From Gyromitra esculenta (lineage: Eukaryota; Ascomycota; Pezizomycetes; Pezizales; Discinaceae): a stretch of DNA of 64,000 nucleotides. Numbering within the stretch: position 1 is the first letter of the stretch; every line of letters begins with the position of its first letter. Both the position numbers and the translations under genes were made by a program. Shown in pieces: positions 34,787 through 46,986 of the stretch. The stretch covers positions 1,674,001 through 1,738,000 of the forward strand of contig JBCAML010000008.1 of NCBI GenBank assembly GCA_038503075.1. The letters are read 5' to 3'. A model generated the notes under the pieces. It was not told the origin of the DNA, ran no database searches, and saw nothing but the letters and a program-made list of their open reading frames with translations.

Positions 34787-35643
34787 CTTGGATCGATGTA
34801 GTGATGTGAATTTTCGGGGGTGTCGTGTATTTCTTTTTCATTGGTGGGTTGGATAAGGCTGAGGCTCTTTATCGGGATGTCATTAGTGCACTAGGTGCAT
34901 ATCTCAGTCTGGCGACCTCAGGATAACCCTTACCCTATAAACGAGTGACAAACGATGATTCGTTAGATCCAAGCAAATTTTGTATCCCGGTCGATATTTG
35001 TATCTATATTTTCTCCGTGCCAGCACTGCAAGGGCGAATATATACAGGAAAGCAACCCTATACTTTTTTGACAGCTACAAATACCTTTAAGAAATTTTTT
35101 ACAGTGGCTAGCTTACAGACAAACAGTCCTGAACTGATAAATATCAGTGTAGAGTAACAAAGGAAAACTAGTAGACAGCAAATACAATAAAAGAAACAGT
35201 AGTAACTAACAGCCATAATAAAAAAACAGAGCCAGAAGATATTTTCAAAGATAAGGGTAAAGGGAAGTTTTAAGAAAGGACAGAGTTAGTCTAAACCTGA
35301 GAAAAGGAAACACTTGTAAGTAGTGTACAAATACCATAATCCGAGTCAGCAATCCTGCGCACACACATAATATACAGCTATGCATAGCACGATTTCTAAA
35401 CCGTTTCGCCAACCATACGTACCATCATCATACCCAGAGAAATTTTTTTAGTGGCCATAAATCCATAAAGAACGAGTCCCCCAATAATTCAACAAGAGCG
35501 ATTCTCCCACTCACCCATATATTACCATGTCGTGTCCCACCTCTTCCATAACACCATGAATGTCGAAGAAAAAGAGAAAGAAAAAAGGTATGAACAAAAG
35601 TGAAAGCCGTTACCCATATATAAGTCATCAAAGCAGAAATAGA
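34787..35643. other. Intergenic region, RRP4 promoter and Pumilio 3' flank
   Basis: 857 bp, very A/T-rich from 34900 on. The 70-codon plus frame at 34945 is not supported. No repeat or RNA gene was recognised. Confidence 0.5.
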
Positions 35644-38600
35644 TCAGTGCAGATAATACTGATTCCCATCGAGGAAGGGACCTGGGTATGATTGCTGTTG
35701 TACAGGGGTCGGACGAACAGATGGTTGACTGTAGGAATTCGAGCGCGATGGCGGCTGAGGGTGCGGCTGAGGATGTCCGGTGGGGGACCCAGCGTTCGGG
35801 AATACGATACCGCTTGGATTGCCGGTAGTTTGGATCTTTTGTTGAATCCTACGCCCATAGGGTGTCATGCGGATCGCGGGAAGGATTGGTCTGATGCTAT
35901 CGACCAGTTGTTGTTTGATGTGAGGTTCTGAATACTCGATCTATTCAATGAATGTCAGTCACCCACCAGGCCAAAAGGGAATGATTAGGAGGTGTTACAG
36001 CAGTCTGAATAACATAGTTTGCATAGGAATCGCGAAGTAATTTCTCAAGTTCTACCTGGTTCATCATCTCTTCTAGTAGGATCTTTTTGCTTTGGGCTGA
36101 TGCAACTCGAATACACTAATCCTGAATTAGTTTAAGTTCTCGAAAGGATAGTGAGAACTATATATACCTTCTCAATCACATTGGAACTAAATTTTTGTTT
36201 TGACAATTCGCAGACACGTCCACGGAACTGGAGAATCAATGGTTCGGAAAATTGAGTTTCATTGAGATCGACTAGAGAGACGTTAATACAAGTAGTTGAT
36301 ACTGGATTATATTAACTCACGGATGTACTGCACAACGTAATTCCCAAATGGATCCTGAACCAGTCGTATCGCATGAGCCGTGATTTGTTGGATCAGTTGA
36401 CTCCTCTGTTTTCCAGAGGCATGGTCGATGCAACGTTGGAGAACGCAACAACCATGACGGTGGGTTCCTACAGGAACACAATGCTTGCCAACAGCATCAA
36501 AAATGAACTATAATTGAAAAATATTAGCATTTTTAAAAAGCATTTAGAGCTCCCTACACCGCTGACCTGTGCATCATCACCCTTCAAGCGATTCAAACAT
36601 TTTTGAATGACATGATTCCCATTGAGATCCTGGATAAGTTCCACCACTTTGCTCTTAAGCGCGTCAACAATAGTATCAATCTAAAGTACTTGTTAGCTGA
36701 AACCCCAATAAAATATACACATATCAAGGAACTTGCCTGTTCCTGTGTGGAAATGAACTCGATCATCTTTTGTAAAGCTCGAGTTCCATGCTGGTTCAGA
36801 GCAATCTTCACAAGCTGAGGAGCAGCAGTATTGACAAGAACTGTGCGTTGCTCATCATTGGCAAACTCAAGCAATTTCTGACAGAGGTAGTTCCCAAAAG
36901 GATCTATTGTTCAACTTTGGTGAGCGGGTGGTTTTGAACTGTAAAGAAGGGAATAGTACTGACCAGTCATAAGTTCAACAACATGAACATGAGTCTCGCG
37001 AAAGATCATCTGGACGTATTGAGGGTTCCGTTCTTCCAGTTTCTTCTGTAAGTAGCGACATCCATGTTGATCTTTGCAGTACCCGTAAATATCACCTGTC
37101 AGAGTCTCAAGTTGAACATTCGTGAATCGATTCGCTAGGCACTGTATTAGTAAATCGTCGACAAAAAAACGGTGGATTATGACCAACCTTCTCCATCATG
37201 GGTTCTCTTCGGAACGTTACGGCTTTGAACATTATGAGTTTGATGGCTCACTTCACCGACTTTAGACCCTTGTGCGTACAAAGGACCGTAAGATCCGTAA
37301 GGTGCTGCATGAAAAACATTATTGGCCATATTCGCCATATTCATGTTTCCATAGGCCCCATATATCCCAGGAGAAGGAAGGGGAGTAATCCCAGGAGGTG
37401 TCATGACAGGCATGGGATTAATGCTGGCGGAGAGAGGCGGACCAAATGCAAGTCCCTGGTTTCCCTACATGTTTATCAGTTAGAGATCTAATAAGGGATA
37501 TTCTCTGGATTATGTACCGAATTCAATATTTCTCCGCTGGCAGACGGTTCACGACTATGCCTAGCCCTGTCCATTTGAATTCTGCCGAAATTTTGGGCAT
37601 TCATATTATGATTTGTGGTTCTCATGGTTGGGATATCAGATGTTGAGAAAGACGATTGAAGCCTTGGCATAGCGTTCTGGCTGGGGTGAGGAATATCACT
37701 GCCCTGTGCTAATTTTGCTTCAAGGTTTTCGGAGAATTGAGGAAAGGATTTGTCTTCGTAACGGCGGAAGGTGGTTGGAGAGTCGGTCTGTGGTACTGCG
37801 ACCTTGGGCGAGGCCTTGCTTACCGGCGTATATGGGTAATTGTTCACCGGGAGACTATGCTGGGCAGGCCGATGACGGAAGCCACCCCAACTTCCTCCGT
37901 TATTATTCTGGGTTTCCTGGGCTCTCGATTTCTGTGAAAGAGCAAGATCAAGCGCGGCAGATGAGGCAGAAAGCTTCTGATAAATTAGTCAACGAGCATA
38001 TATAAAAAGAAATTTGGTGAATTATACAATTCCAGGGAAGCTGTCACGACGCACCAAGACGGGGAAGTCATCAGCATCGGTCATCTGAAGATAAGTCTTC
38101 AACGCATTATTCGTAGCTTGAGAATTCTTGGCATTGTTTTTATCCGCTTCACCACCGAAAAGAAAGCCAGCAGTATCAATTTGGCCAAGCCCCATAAGCG
38201 ATGAGGCAGAATCTGATTGCTGACCACCGGGTCTGGCAATAGCACCATTTGGCAAAGAGTTTCTTCAAAGGGTCAATGAATTTCTATCAAAAAATTATTC
38301 AGAGAATAAACTCTTTACCTGATGCCTGAACGTTGACCAATAGGAGCTTGATCCTGTGTTCCCATTATATCATGTTCATCTGAATTACGCCTGGATGCAG
38401 GCACAGATCTAGAAGGTTTGTGAGAAATGAATAGGTTCCCATCATCTGCAGGAGGTGTCATAAGTTGACGTCCATCACGACGCCCACTGCCAGGTGGTGT
38501 TGCAAGAGCAGAGGCAACAGGCAATCCACCACTAGCTGTCACAAATTCGAAGCCTGAAGCACCGTCACGGAGCTCGGGAGGAGTTGTTGGAACCCGCCCA

Positions 38601-39260
38601 GTCGAAGATTTAAATCCGCTCTGGGCATTTCCTTGGCCGGCCATGCGGTCACGGTCAAGATCCTGGGCAATACGCATAATTTCCTGCTCGTCTTTGTGCT
38701 GCTGGATAGCAAGCAGTTGCATTTGGTTCTCGAATACCCTCCTCTGCTGACGTCTATGCTCCAAGTCCTGTTGTTTTTGTTGTAGCTTTACAGAGCGTTA
38801 GTGGATACGAGTGGAAGCCTGGAATAAAAAGCTGACAAACCCTCTGCATTTTGACACGAGTCTATATAGTACTCAGCATCGAGAATTAGATGGGAAGTTG
38901 CAGTAGCAAACACACCTCAACATCCACCGGATCTTCAACCTGAAGCCTTTGAAAACCAGTGACCATGCTTGGAGCAAGATCTAATGATTCAGAAATGTCC
39001 ATCTGACCCCTATGGAAAGCATTTGGATTATCCCAGTTCAAATTGGTAGGCCTCATCGAATCAGTTGTGAAACGACGCTGAAGCGTTGCTCTGCTATCGG
39101 GTGTAGCCGAAAGAGGGGATTCAATAGTCGAACGGAGCGGGGTATGAGCGGGGAACTTGAATCCATGATCCTGCTGAGCTTGGTTGTTTAAAAGGTTGTT
39201 TGTAAAGCGCATATTGTTGTGGTTTCTATCACCCATAGTAGCAGCAGCAGATGAAGCCAT
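35644..39260 (-). CDS. Pumilio (PUF) family RNA-binding protein
   Basis: Thirteen exons (986 aa): 39260-38916, 38861-38841, 38785-38319, 38262-38028, 37976-37518, 37464-37188, 37134-36964, 36903-36737, 36680-36567, 36507-36321, 36271-36168, 36115-35999 and 35940-35644. All phases close. Exon 2 is only 21 nt (TRVKMQR), leading into a Gln-rich helix (LQQKQQDLEHRRQQ). Residues ~600-900 form eight Puf repeats, e.g. CKDQHGCRYLQKKLEE, DPFGNYLCQKLLE, NQHGTRALQKMIE, DLNGNHVIQKCLN, RHGCCVLQRC, DPFGNYVVQYI, KQKFSSNVIEKC and DSYANYVIQT. PUF proteins bind UGUA-type sites in mRNA 3' UTRs and promote decay or repression in the cytoplasm. The R5 CCVLQRC pattern fits the PUM/Puf3 type. The intron at 36681-36736 has a GC donor. 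The upstream region is shared divergently with ORC5. Confidence 0.93.
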
Positions 39261-41684
39261 TGCTCATGCCTACAGCACAATTGCCCATCAGCAAGTCTCT
39301 CCCATCGAGAAACAGGGAATCTCGAGATGACTAATTGGTTTACATCACCTAGAGGGCAACTAAACCGAATATTCTCTGATGGGACATATTATCTACTTCA
39401 AAGCACGTACCTTTTGGGGAAACAAGGAGAGCTTGAATCAAGGCTGACTCGCTGTCAACCGAGTGAGAAGATAGGAAAGCAACGAAGTAGAAAGTAGAGT
39501 TCGTCCAAGGGAAATCGAAACGGAACGCTGCAACGCCAGAAGCTGCTAATCGTTTAAACAGATGAATAAAACAAACAACAGGGGAGGGGGGGCTGTGAGA
39601 ACTTGAATGGGCAGAAGTAGAGAAACGAAGGAGAGAGGAGTTCGGTGGGGTAAAAGGAGGGTCCTCAGGGATGAGGTGTCGGCTTGAACGTGGTTGGCGG
39701 CGGTGGTGTTGGTGGAGCTCGCAATTGCAGCACTCACACGCGCGGGGCAACAGGGAAGTTACACCTGCTTGTTTCTTCAAGTCTACAGGTAAAAGTACAG
39801 TCCGAGCGAAACTCGAGTTTGGCAGTTTGCTGGGTGGTCGGTATCAAAAAACTGTAAAGCCTCTGGCCCCAATTCTTCATATATAGAGCTCAGGATTCCC
39901 TCAGCGAGCGGCTCTTTCCCTCAATTTTTTTGAAAATTCACTGCCAGAAGCTTACTTTAACCAGTCCTTAGCCTTGATAGATTACGTACCGATACTATCA
40001 CTGTCACGCACTAACTGATAGGGCAGCCTTCCATGTTCAATCGATTCTCGATCATTCGAATCGGGAATCATTCGGCACTCGCCATCCTACCTCGAATAAT
40101 TGAACAATTGGGGTCTGGGTCGCCGTGGATACATGTATTCCAAAATATCTCGCTCAAAAACGCCAGTTTTAGCATTCGCTCCCTAGCTAGGCGGATGATA
40201 TACATATGTCGTTAAATTTGTGAAAGCGCTACTCAGAAATTAAGATTTAGTCGAGCAGGTCGAGAAAGCAAGCACGAGCCTCCCCGCATCGGTCCCGCGA
40301 TATACCGGGGAATCGGGATGACGAGGTACGGCACGATGATTTACACGATTCTTGACAGTCTGGAAACACATAAATTTGGCAATGCTCGGACCTTTACGCG
40401 CACCACACACACATGCACACGATCTCCCGTGAGTGTGCGCGGATCCACCGGCCAACCTCTCAATAGGTCTTAATTACGAATAGGGAGTCTATCTTATGCA
40501 GCAGGGCGATGAGCAATGGCCATTACTCTCTTCCCGCGCAAGTACTCACCTAATAGGTAGAACTCGATTATTCTACTGCCTACTACATGTAAACAGGACG
40601 TGTGCTGCTATTTATCCTCCAAGCTACATACACACTCTATGGTCGCGGAGTAAACTTGTACATTGAAGCGGGGTCTACCTCCTACGATCTGACTTGGGAT
40701 CGAAGATACTGCGCAGCCTAGATTGACCAACAGCTGTGAAAGCTCCAGGATAAACATCGTCTTAGGTCCAGTTGACAGCATGCAGTTTTCTCTGGCACAT
40801 GTGTGTTGAAACGCTACTGCATATATTTAGGCGCCGTCGCTTCTTTGCTGGCAAATTTTCTCCGTCGGTCCAGTCTCGCTTCTTCTTGGAAATCTTGACT
40901 CATCCTCTAAACTCATTGATAGCGATGGTTGCAGGATACGGATCTAACGTACAGAGTTCCTATTCGTGTCTTCGTGTGGACAATCTCCCAGAGTTATGAA
41001 GGTTAGGGTAACACAAACTCTCACTTTTGTTCTGCAATAGCTCTGGGGTGGTATCCATGCTGTAGTAATTGTATGTCATACATTCACTCCTCGGACATAC
41101 AGTATCTTTATCCCACATCTTAGATAGCGAATCTGTGGTACTTTATTGCTCATAGAGCCTGCCAAGATTTATCAACAATGTTTTATTGGAAGAAACTATG
41201 GGTTAAATCACTGGATATCTGCTTTCTTGTTACTATTAGAGTTAGGGTTGGCGGTGAGCGGACCTCAGGTATCATCCAATTTCTTATTCACGCCAGTACG
41301 GACGAACATGGATGAGAGAGAGGCATGTTTTTTTATGATTACCCTTTGATCCTGTCACCCTGTCGGTTTTATAGCCCTAAACGTATATATACTTATATTC
41401 GACGTCACAGTACTTGCTTTACACCAAATCAGTACCTTTTTCCATCTAAATTCGGAATAATAATAAAAATCTCTTTAGTTGATGAATTTTCTCGTGGAGA
41501 CACACGCAATGTACCTTTTTTGGAAAAATCAAATGCTTTAGCCATCGTTCCATATATTTCTTATCAAGTCGAGACATTAGATTATTCTTGGTTGTACCGC
41601 ACGCGTGCATGCGGCTCTTCGCCGCGTCTCCAAATTCTAACCTCCAGCATCACGAGATTCACGACGAGATTCACAGTGGCCACA
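39261..41684. other. Intergenic region between divergent genes
   Basis: 2.4 kb between the Pumilio and ORC5 starts. It holds TACATGTA at 40130 and 40584. The frames at 39349-39780 and 41325-41798 overlap leaders of the flanking genes and are not called. Promoters of both genes lie here. Confidence 0.5.
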
Positions 41685-43433
41685 ATGCTTCCAAACGAAA
41701 TTCTCTCAGACGAGCTCCTTTCATCCATCAATGGCCGTTTCCCTTGCCGGGTTCCTCAGCTTCGGAGACTATCAGCCCTTATCAACGATGTATATTAAGC
41801 TCCTTTCCAACCGTACTCCAGCACCACATCATTAACTAAACTTTATAGGATGATGATTACAGTCCAGCATCTATTGTTGTCCATGGGCTAGAAGCGACTG
41901 GGAAAACCCTCATTCTCAAGTCTTTTCTCGAGTCCTCTGGAAGCAGATTTTCGTGGGTCCCATGTCACGAGTGTGTAACGGCCAGGCATTTAGTAGAGCG
42001 CATAGCAGCTACCGTGTCTGAGTCCCTTGGTATTGCAGAGGGCGCATCAGGCTCCATTAGATGTGACAATGTTAGTGCACTGGCAGTTCAGCTACAGCAA
42101 ATTCCGAAGGAGAGCCAAAGGAAGCATTTTCTGGTACGACAAACTTATTATATGCATTACATACTGGAGTCAGAAGCTTACGGATGAAATAGGTTCTAGA
42201 TAGAATTGATCGACAACGCGAAGCACCACCTACGCTTCTTGCTTCATTGGGTAGACTAGGTGAAATGGTAGGTTCTCTCGCCTTGTTTCAAGCTTCATAG
42301 GATTAACTTTAGGCAATATCAGATACCAAACCTCACAGTCATTTTCGTTGTCTCGGTACCTCGGCCGCGCTTCCTGAGCTCTGCCGAAGTACCACACGTC
42401 CATTTCACTCCCTATAGCAAGGATGAAAGTATCAAAGTCCTGTCCAAATATGTCCGACATATCACAAAAGTGCCTTCGGAAGGCGATAGTGGAGAGGAAG
42501 AAGAGGAAGAATACACCGAAGAAAGTGCCATAGAAGAGCTATATGTCTGGGAGAAGTTTTGCGGTACTGTCTGGGATTCCTTGGCCAAAGGCGCTGCCAG
42601 AAATATTGTACAATTTCGCGAGTCCGTCGATAAGATGTGGCTGCAATTTGTTCAACCGGTCGCTAAAGGGGAGTACGGAACAAGGAATTATTCTAGTTTG
42701 TACCTATTACAAAAAGATATGTTCAGACAGGAAGCGAACATAATCGATTCCGTACTTCCTGCAACGGCTGCGGGAGGAACTACCACTTTAAAGAGTAAGC
42801 CCAGTATTCTATTAACTGTGTAGTTTATTACTAGCCTCAATGATCGCTGACTATTTTTTTCTAACAGATGTGCACGATCTCCCATATTATTCTAAATTCC
42901 TCTTGTGTGCTGCGTACCTGTCTTCATACAATCCTGCCCGGCAAGATTCTCTCTTCTTCATGAAGGCTAGCGATTTTAGCAAAAAAAAGCGTAGGGGAGG
43001 TGGCAGAGGCAGGCCTGCAAAAAATAGAAAGGTACGCTTAAGGAGTTATGGTCACCTAATTACATTCAATTTTGAGTCTTTACATTAACTCAGATTCCAC
43101 ACCTCAGATTCATAGAAAACTTTTAGGTCCACAAGCATGGCCTCTCGAACGCATGCTTGCTATATTTTATGCCATTCTACCCCATCAAACACCCTCCGCA
43201 GTTGATATACAAACTCAAGTTAGTGCTGGTCCACTCTAGAATTTCATCGGCATGAGCACTAACCAAATCAAAAATAGATTGCGACCCTTACATCTCTTAG
43301 ACTATTTACCAAAGCCTCAGCCACGGATGTGCTAGAGGCGTCAACAAAATGGCGCGTCAACGTTGGCTGGGACCACATTAGAGGTGTGGCCCGGAGCATC
43401 AAGTTTGATATCGAAGATTTTATTGCCGAGTAG
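41685..43433 (+). CDS. ORC5: Origin recognition complex subunit 5
   Basis: Seven exons: 41685-41789, 41849-42133, 42193-42267, 42323-42794, 42868-43031, 43108-43218 and 43278-43433 (455 aa), all in phase. The protein starts [20 protein letters not shown] and carries [14 protein letters not shown], the usual Orc5 entry. Walker A is GLEATGKT (residues 48-55). The Walker B strand is FLVLDRID near 129-136, created by an exon junction. The C-terminal winged-helix end is conserved ([23 protein letters not shown]). Orc5 is an AAA+-like subunit of ORC, which binds origins and loads MCM. A Glu-rich insert and a [17 protein letters not shown] basic, AT-hook-like patch (near residue 360) are lineage features. 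The start is the first in-frame ATG before conserved sequence. Identification is secure. Confidence 0.94.
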
Positions 43434-43924
43434 TGTAAAATGGGAGCATTTCCTTGAGCGATGTCGTTTTGGAGTGAGGTGTTTTACAACTACGTAATGG
43501 TGTTGCTTTGGGATTGACTTTCTGGATGGATATGCCACTCTTTATTGTCTGTTCATTTTTTCCTCGGGGGTTCCTAGAATTTACACAATGTACCAATATT
43601 TATATCAACGAATACACCTTTATGATCTCTAAGGCGAGGACGAGGATCAAATAAATCTCCTAGATAGGAGAGGAATGGAAAATTCGATATCAAATGTTGG
43701 TACATTTAAAAATCGGCCACTAAATCTAGCCCCACCCAGTTAATCAACATAGGGTACCTATTTTCATTACAATCTAAAATTTCTAGAAATACATACAACA
43801 TTATATGTTTTGTGACTTCTAGCTCCGAAAAAAAAAATTGCGATCGAATGCGAAATCGACGTAAATAGATATGCGCAAGGCAAGGCAAAGGCAAAAATCA
43901 GAACCTTCCCCGTCAAAACAATAG
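43434..43924. other. Intergenic region between convergent genes
   Basis: 491 bp, A/T-rich. Nothing was recognised beyond 3' flanks of ORC5 and orphan C. Confidence 0.5.
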
Positions 43925-44275
43925 TTACCAACTCCTCCTCTCAGCAATAGCTAATTTAACCTCAAGCACGTCAGCCATGATAGTCCATTTCACCACATGC
44001 ACCCATGCACGCATTCGCTGTTTCCAAGCAGAAGCCTGGACTTCCATAACCTCTCCCCCAGCTCCGTGATAGTCCTGTCGAGCATAATCTTCACAACCTG
44101 GACAATGGCAAATGGCGAGTCGCTCCTCAACAGCAGTCGGTTTCAGCAAGCTATCTGAAACAGCTTGAATATCTCGGAGAGCTTGTTCAATACGGAACTG
44201 TCTGTAAGAAATTCTAATCTTGAGGTCCTCGATACGGATAGACCTAGAATCACTATTAGGCGATGATTCCATCAT
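43925..44275 (-). CDS. Small coiled-coil orphan, family member C
   Basis: An intronless minus-strand frame of 116 aa (MMESSPNSDSRS...). The block RIEDLKIRI...RIEQALRDIQAVSDSL (residues 14-43) aligns ungapped with members A and B. The middle carries a compact CHCPGC motif (around residue 70) that might bind a metal. A Trp-rich helical C-terminal part follows (QRMRAWVHVVKWTIM). Compared with A and B the second helix has diverged. There is no signal peptide and no known domain. Being on the opposite strand and far from A and B, it looks like a dispersed paralogue rather than a tandem duplicate. Confidence 0.55.
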   Translation of the reverse strand: MMESSPNSDSRSIRIEDLKIRISYRQFRIEQALRDIQAVSDSLLKPTAVEERLAICHCPGCEDYARQDYHGAGGEVMEVQASAWKQRMRAWVHVVKWTIMADVLEVKLAIAERRSW

Positions 44276-44965
44276 TCTTAGATTTGATTTGAAGTGGGAT
44301 AGAAGGTAAATCGAATCTTGTGGCCGATAGTTGAGTAGCGATCCCAGATGAGCTAGTTGCTGGCCTTACTCTATATATGGTCTTATGACTCCATCTCGAA
44401 AATTTAAAATCAGGTTCGATTTGAAAATATGGTTAGCTAAAATATTCAACCTAGACTTACGATATTTTTGAGTCATGATAGCTGGGCTTGAGATGCTGGA
44501 TATTGAAAGATGTTGCTATTTTTCTATACTCGGGTTAGCTCTTATGGGAATACGAATCATTGTTGATCACTCGGCTAGTTGTGCAGTGCTTATAATAAAC
44601 TAACTCCTACCTCACGGTATATCGATCATGAACGCTCTGTAGACAACCCAGTAGTGGTTTTCGGGCTTATAGCACATGGTAAATACCTAAACAAAAATAA
44701 AAACAAAAATCATAGATCCGTCCTATAGCCACGTTTTCGGCAACTAAATTCCCACTTTGAGTATCAGATGAAACCTACAAAATACATACCAATCCCGAAA
44801 ACATTTCCAAAGCCGGGATAGGTTAGGCCCGACCCCCTCCCTGCCTTCAAGCAATTAGCAATCGGTCTAACCTAGCTTCCCACCCAAGAAACCCCCAAGA
44901 CGCCAACCCAACACATGAAATTATTATTTTTGGTATCTGAGACCATTACATAGTACTTTTGACAT
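44276..44965. other. Intergenic region
   Basis: 690 bp upstream of tRNA-Ala and of orphan C. A/T-rich, no gene or repeat recognised. Confidence 0.5.
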
Positions 44966-45068
44966 GGGGATATGGTTTAGTGGTATAATACCTCTTTAGC
45001 ATTTAGCTCTCATTCGTGAGTTCAAACTTGTATAGAGGTGGTCCGGCGTTCGATTCGCCGTATCTCCA
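44966..45068 (+). tRNA. tRNA-Ala (anticodon AGC) with a 31-nt intron
   Basis: The acceptor GGGGATA pairs with TATCTCC and includes G3-U70, the alanine identity pair. The D arm carries TTTAGTGGTATAA, the anticodon stem is CCTCT/AGAGG, and the T arm is CGGCG-TTCGATT-CGCCG. Between the stem halves is TTAGCA, then a 31-nt intron (TTTAGCTCTC to CTTGTA), then T. Removing the intron gives a normal loop with anticodon AGC. The intron is at the canonical site after position 37. A long T tract follows. Confidence 0.93.
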
Positions 45069-45651
45069 TTCTTTTTTTTTTTTTGTAAAAAAATTAAGTT
45101 GGTAAAACACCCTTCTTTCCCTACGACATTTTCGTCACATAGAACAGCTTTTTTTTTTCATCCCATGGAATATCGGAGGGGTGTTTTTCTCCGTTGGTTT
45201 TGTGGAAATACCTAGGAGGATGAAAAGCTATGTTCAAACCCAATTTAGGTATCGTGGGAGTTCCAGACACTAAGCCGTAAGAACACCATAGTGCAAGTTG
45301 ACCAGATCGAGCAATATTCTATCCACATATTCTAAAGAGAAACCGTCAATTTTGATTCCTATAAAATGAAACCCGCTCTTCGAATTCATATCCCCCTACA
45401 TCCCCCAAAATCAAAAATCCCCAACTCCAATCAGACAATAAACACAAAAGCGTTTTTTTAAAGAAAAAAACCCCCCCAGCCAACAGGCACCTTCAGTCTA
45501 GAAAATAGGAAGAAGAAGCAATATAACGACCAAAGTAGTAAGCATGATGTTAATCGCAAGGAATTATGCAATACAAAAAGTATTTGAAAAAAAAAAACAC
45601 TCGTCCAAAGCACCAACCCAAAGATAGCAAAAAAAAAGGATACAGAGACCT
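45069..45651. other. Intergenic region, TAF4 3' flank
   Basis: 583 bp between tRNA-Ala and the TAF4 stop codon, A-rich on the plus strand. No other gene. Confidence 0.5.
45072..45084 (+). terminator. Pol III terminator of tRNA-Ala
   Basis: A run of about 13 T begins four bases past the 3' end of the tRNA. Confidence 0.8.
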
Positions 45652-46986
45652 TTACTTCATCCTTAGATAAGCCTTAACAATTCCCCTACCAACACCTCTC
45701 CCATCACCTTCCAGTGCGCCAACCCAGTCCCTGATCTGCACCCCGCCTCCTCTCTCACCATCATCTCTCCACGCGCCAATTCTCTGCCCACCACTCCAGT
45801 ATGGCTGCCCTCCATTCTCGAGCCCTATCAAGCCACCAGGTGTTCCAGGGCCTGCAGCCGGTATTGCGAGGCCACCTCCAACACCTATCGGGGCTAAGGA
45901 AGCTGCGCCGCCTCCAGCAGCGGCAGACATCCATGAGTAAGTCTTCTTCTTTCGCTTCCCGCCGAACCCACCGACGCCCATCATCATGTTTGCAGTTGCA
46001 TTAGCGGCCTTATGCGACATGACTTCTTCCTTCTTGCTCGCCATATGCTTTCGTGACTCCTTCGCCGACATCTTTCGATCATCACCGCCAGGTGTCGATG
46101 GCGACGCATCTGGTATTGGGGTAGACGGTGTAGTCGCAGACGGTGTAGCAGCAGCTCCAATACCTCCATTCAGCGATCCTTCCCGCTTCGCCTTCTTGTT
46201 TAGTCTTTCTTGCTCCTTTTGAAACTCTCTCTGCTGTAGTCCTCTAAGTGCCTTCGCTGTCTCATTCGCTAGCGTTGTTGTCGGTTGCGATCCCATCAAT
46301 AGCTCATTCGCAAATGAAAACGACCGCTTCAATGGATTTCCGGGCGAAACCGCGCTATCGGGGACAGCCTTCACGTCCGGAGACGCGCCCTTAACGCTAT
46401 CTGCCCACTCTCCCGTAACGACATTCTGGGCGCGACGACGTGCGCGCGCAAGGACGACGGCACGGGTAACGAATTGGTTTAAGCGCTCCTTGCAGGCGAG
46501 ACTCAGAAGAGTGACGATATCTGCTGCTGGGCCAGTTGTATGGATCTGCCCGTTCCCGGCATTGAGTGTGAATAGTTGGCAATGAGCCTCACGAGTTTTC
46601 TCGAGAAGGCGATTGGAGAGGATGTGTGGTTCTAGGAATGGGTTGTTGAGGTGGATTGCGCGAGACTCGGCGGCACGGCGCTGGACGATGCGAGCGGCTT
46701 CGTCGTCGTTGAGTGGCGCACGGGTTTCGTCAACGGTGGAGGCGGTGAGACGGGCTTCTTCTTCTTTAAGATCGATTCCGGCGGAGGTCAAGGCGTCTGC
46801 GAGGTCTGTTGGATCTGTAGGTTTTGAGGCTGGAGGGGGCATAGAAGAGGAAGCTTGCTGGGCTTGTTGCTGCTGCTGCTGGTACTGGAATTGTTGCTGT
46901 TGCTGGGGTTGGGGGGTGCCTGGGCCATTTTGCCCGTTCTGCAGATATGGCTGCAGGGGAGCCGAATTCTGGGGGAACGAAGCCAT
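45652..46986 (-). CDS. TAF4: TFIID subunit TAF4
   Basis: A single exon of 444 aa. The N-terminus is Gln/Pro-rich (residues ~18-45, with runs of Gln). The fungal TAF4 C-terminal family domain follows: DLADALTSAGIDLKEEEARL (about 58-77), AIHLNNPFLEPHILSNRLLE (about 111-130), ADIVTLLSLACKERLNQF with the histone-fold-like helices, then NELLMGSQPTTTL and a basic QKEQERLNKKAKREG stretch. In TFIID, TAF4 pairs with TAF12 through a histone fold and scaffolds the complex at RNA polymerase II promoters. The Gly/Ala-rich tail with KRKKKTYSWM (about 340) is also seen in relatives. The start is the first ATG after upstream stops. No introns, unlike its neighbours. Identification is good. Confidence 0.9.
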   Translation of the reverse strand: MASFPQNSAPLQPYLQNGQNGPGTPQPQQQQQFQYQQQQQQAQQASSSMPPPASKPTDPTDLADALTSAGIDLKEEEARLTASTVDETRAPLNDDEAARIVQRRAAESRAIHLNNPFLEPHILSNRLLEKTREAHCQLFTLNAGNGQIHTTGPAADIVTLLSLACKERLNQFVTRAVVLARARRRAQNVVTGEWADSVKGASPDVKAVPDSAVSPGNPLKRSFSFANELLMGSQPTTTLANETAKALRGLQQREFQKEQERLNKKAKREGSLNGGIGAAATPSATTPSTPIPDASPSTPGGDDRKMSAKESRKHMASKKEEVMSHKAANATANMMMGVGGFGGKRKKKTYSWMSAAAGGGAASLAPIGVGGGLAIPAAGPGTPGGLIGLENGGQPYWSGGQRIGAWRDDGERGGGVQIRDWVGALEGDGRGVGRGIVKAYLRMK

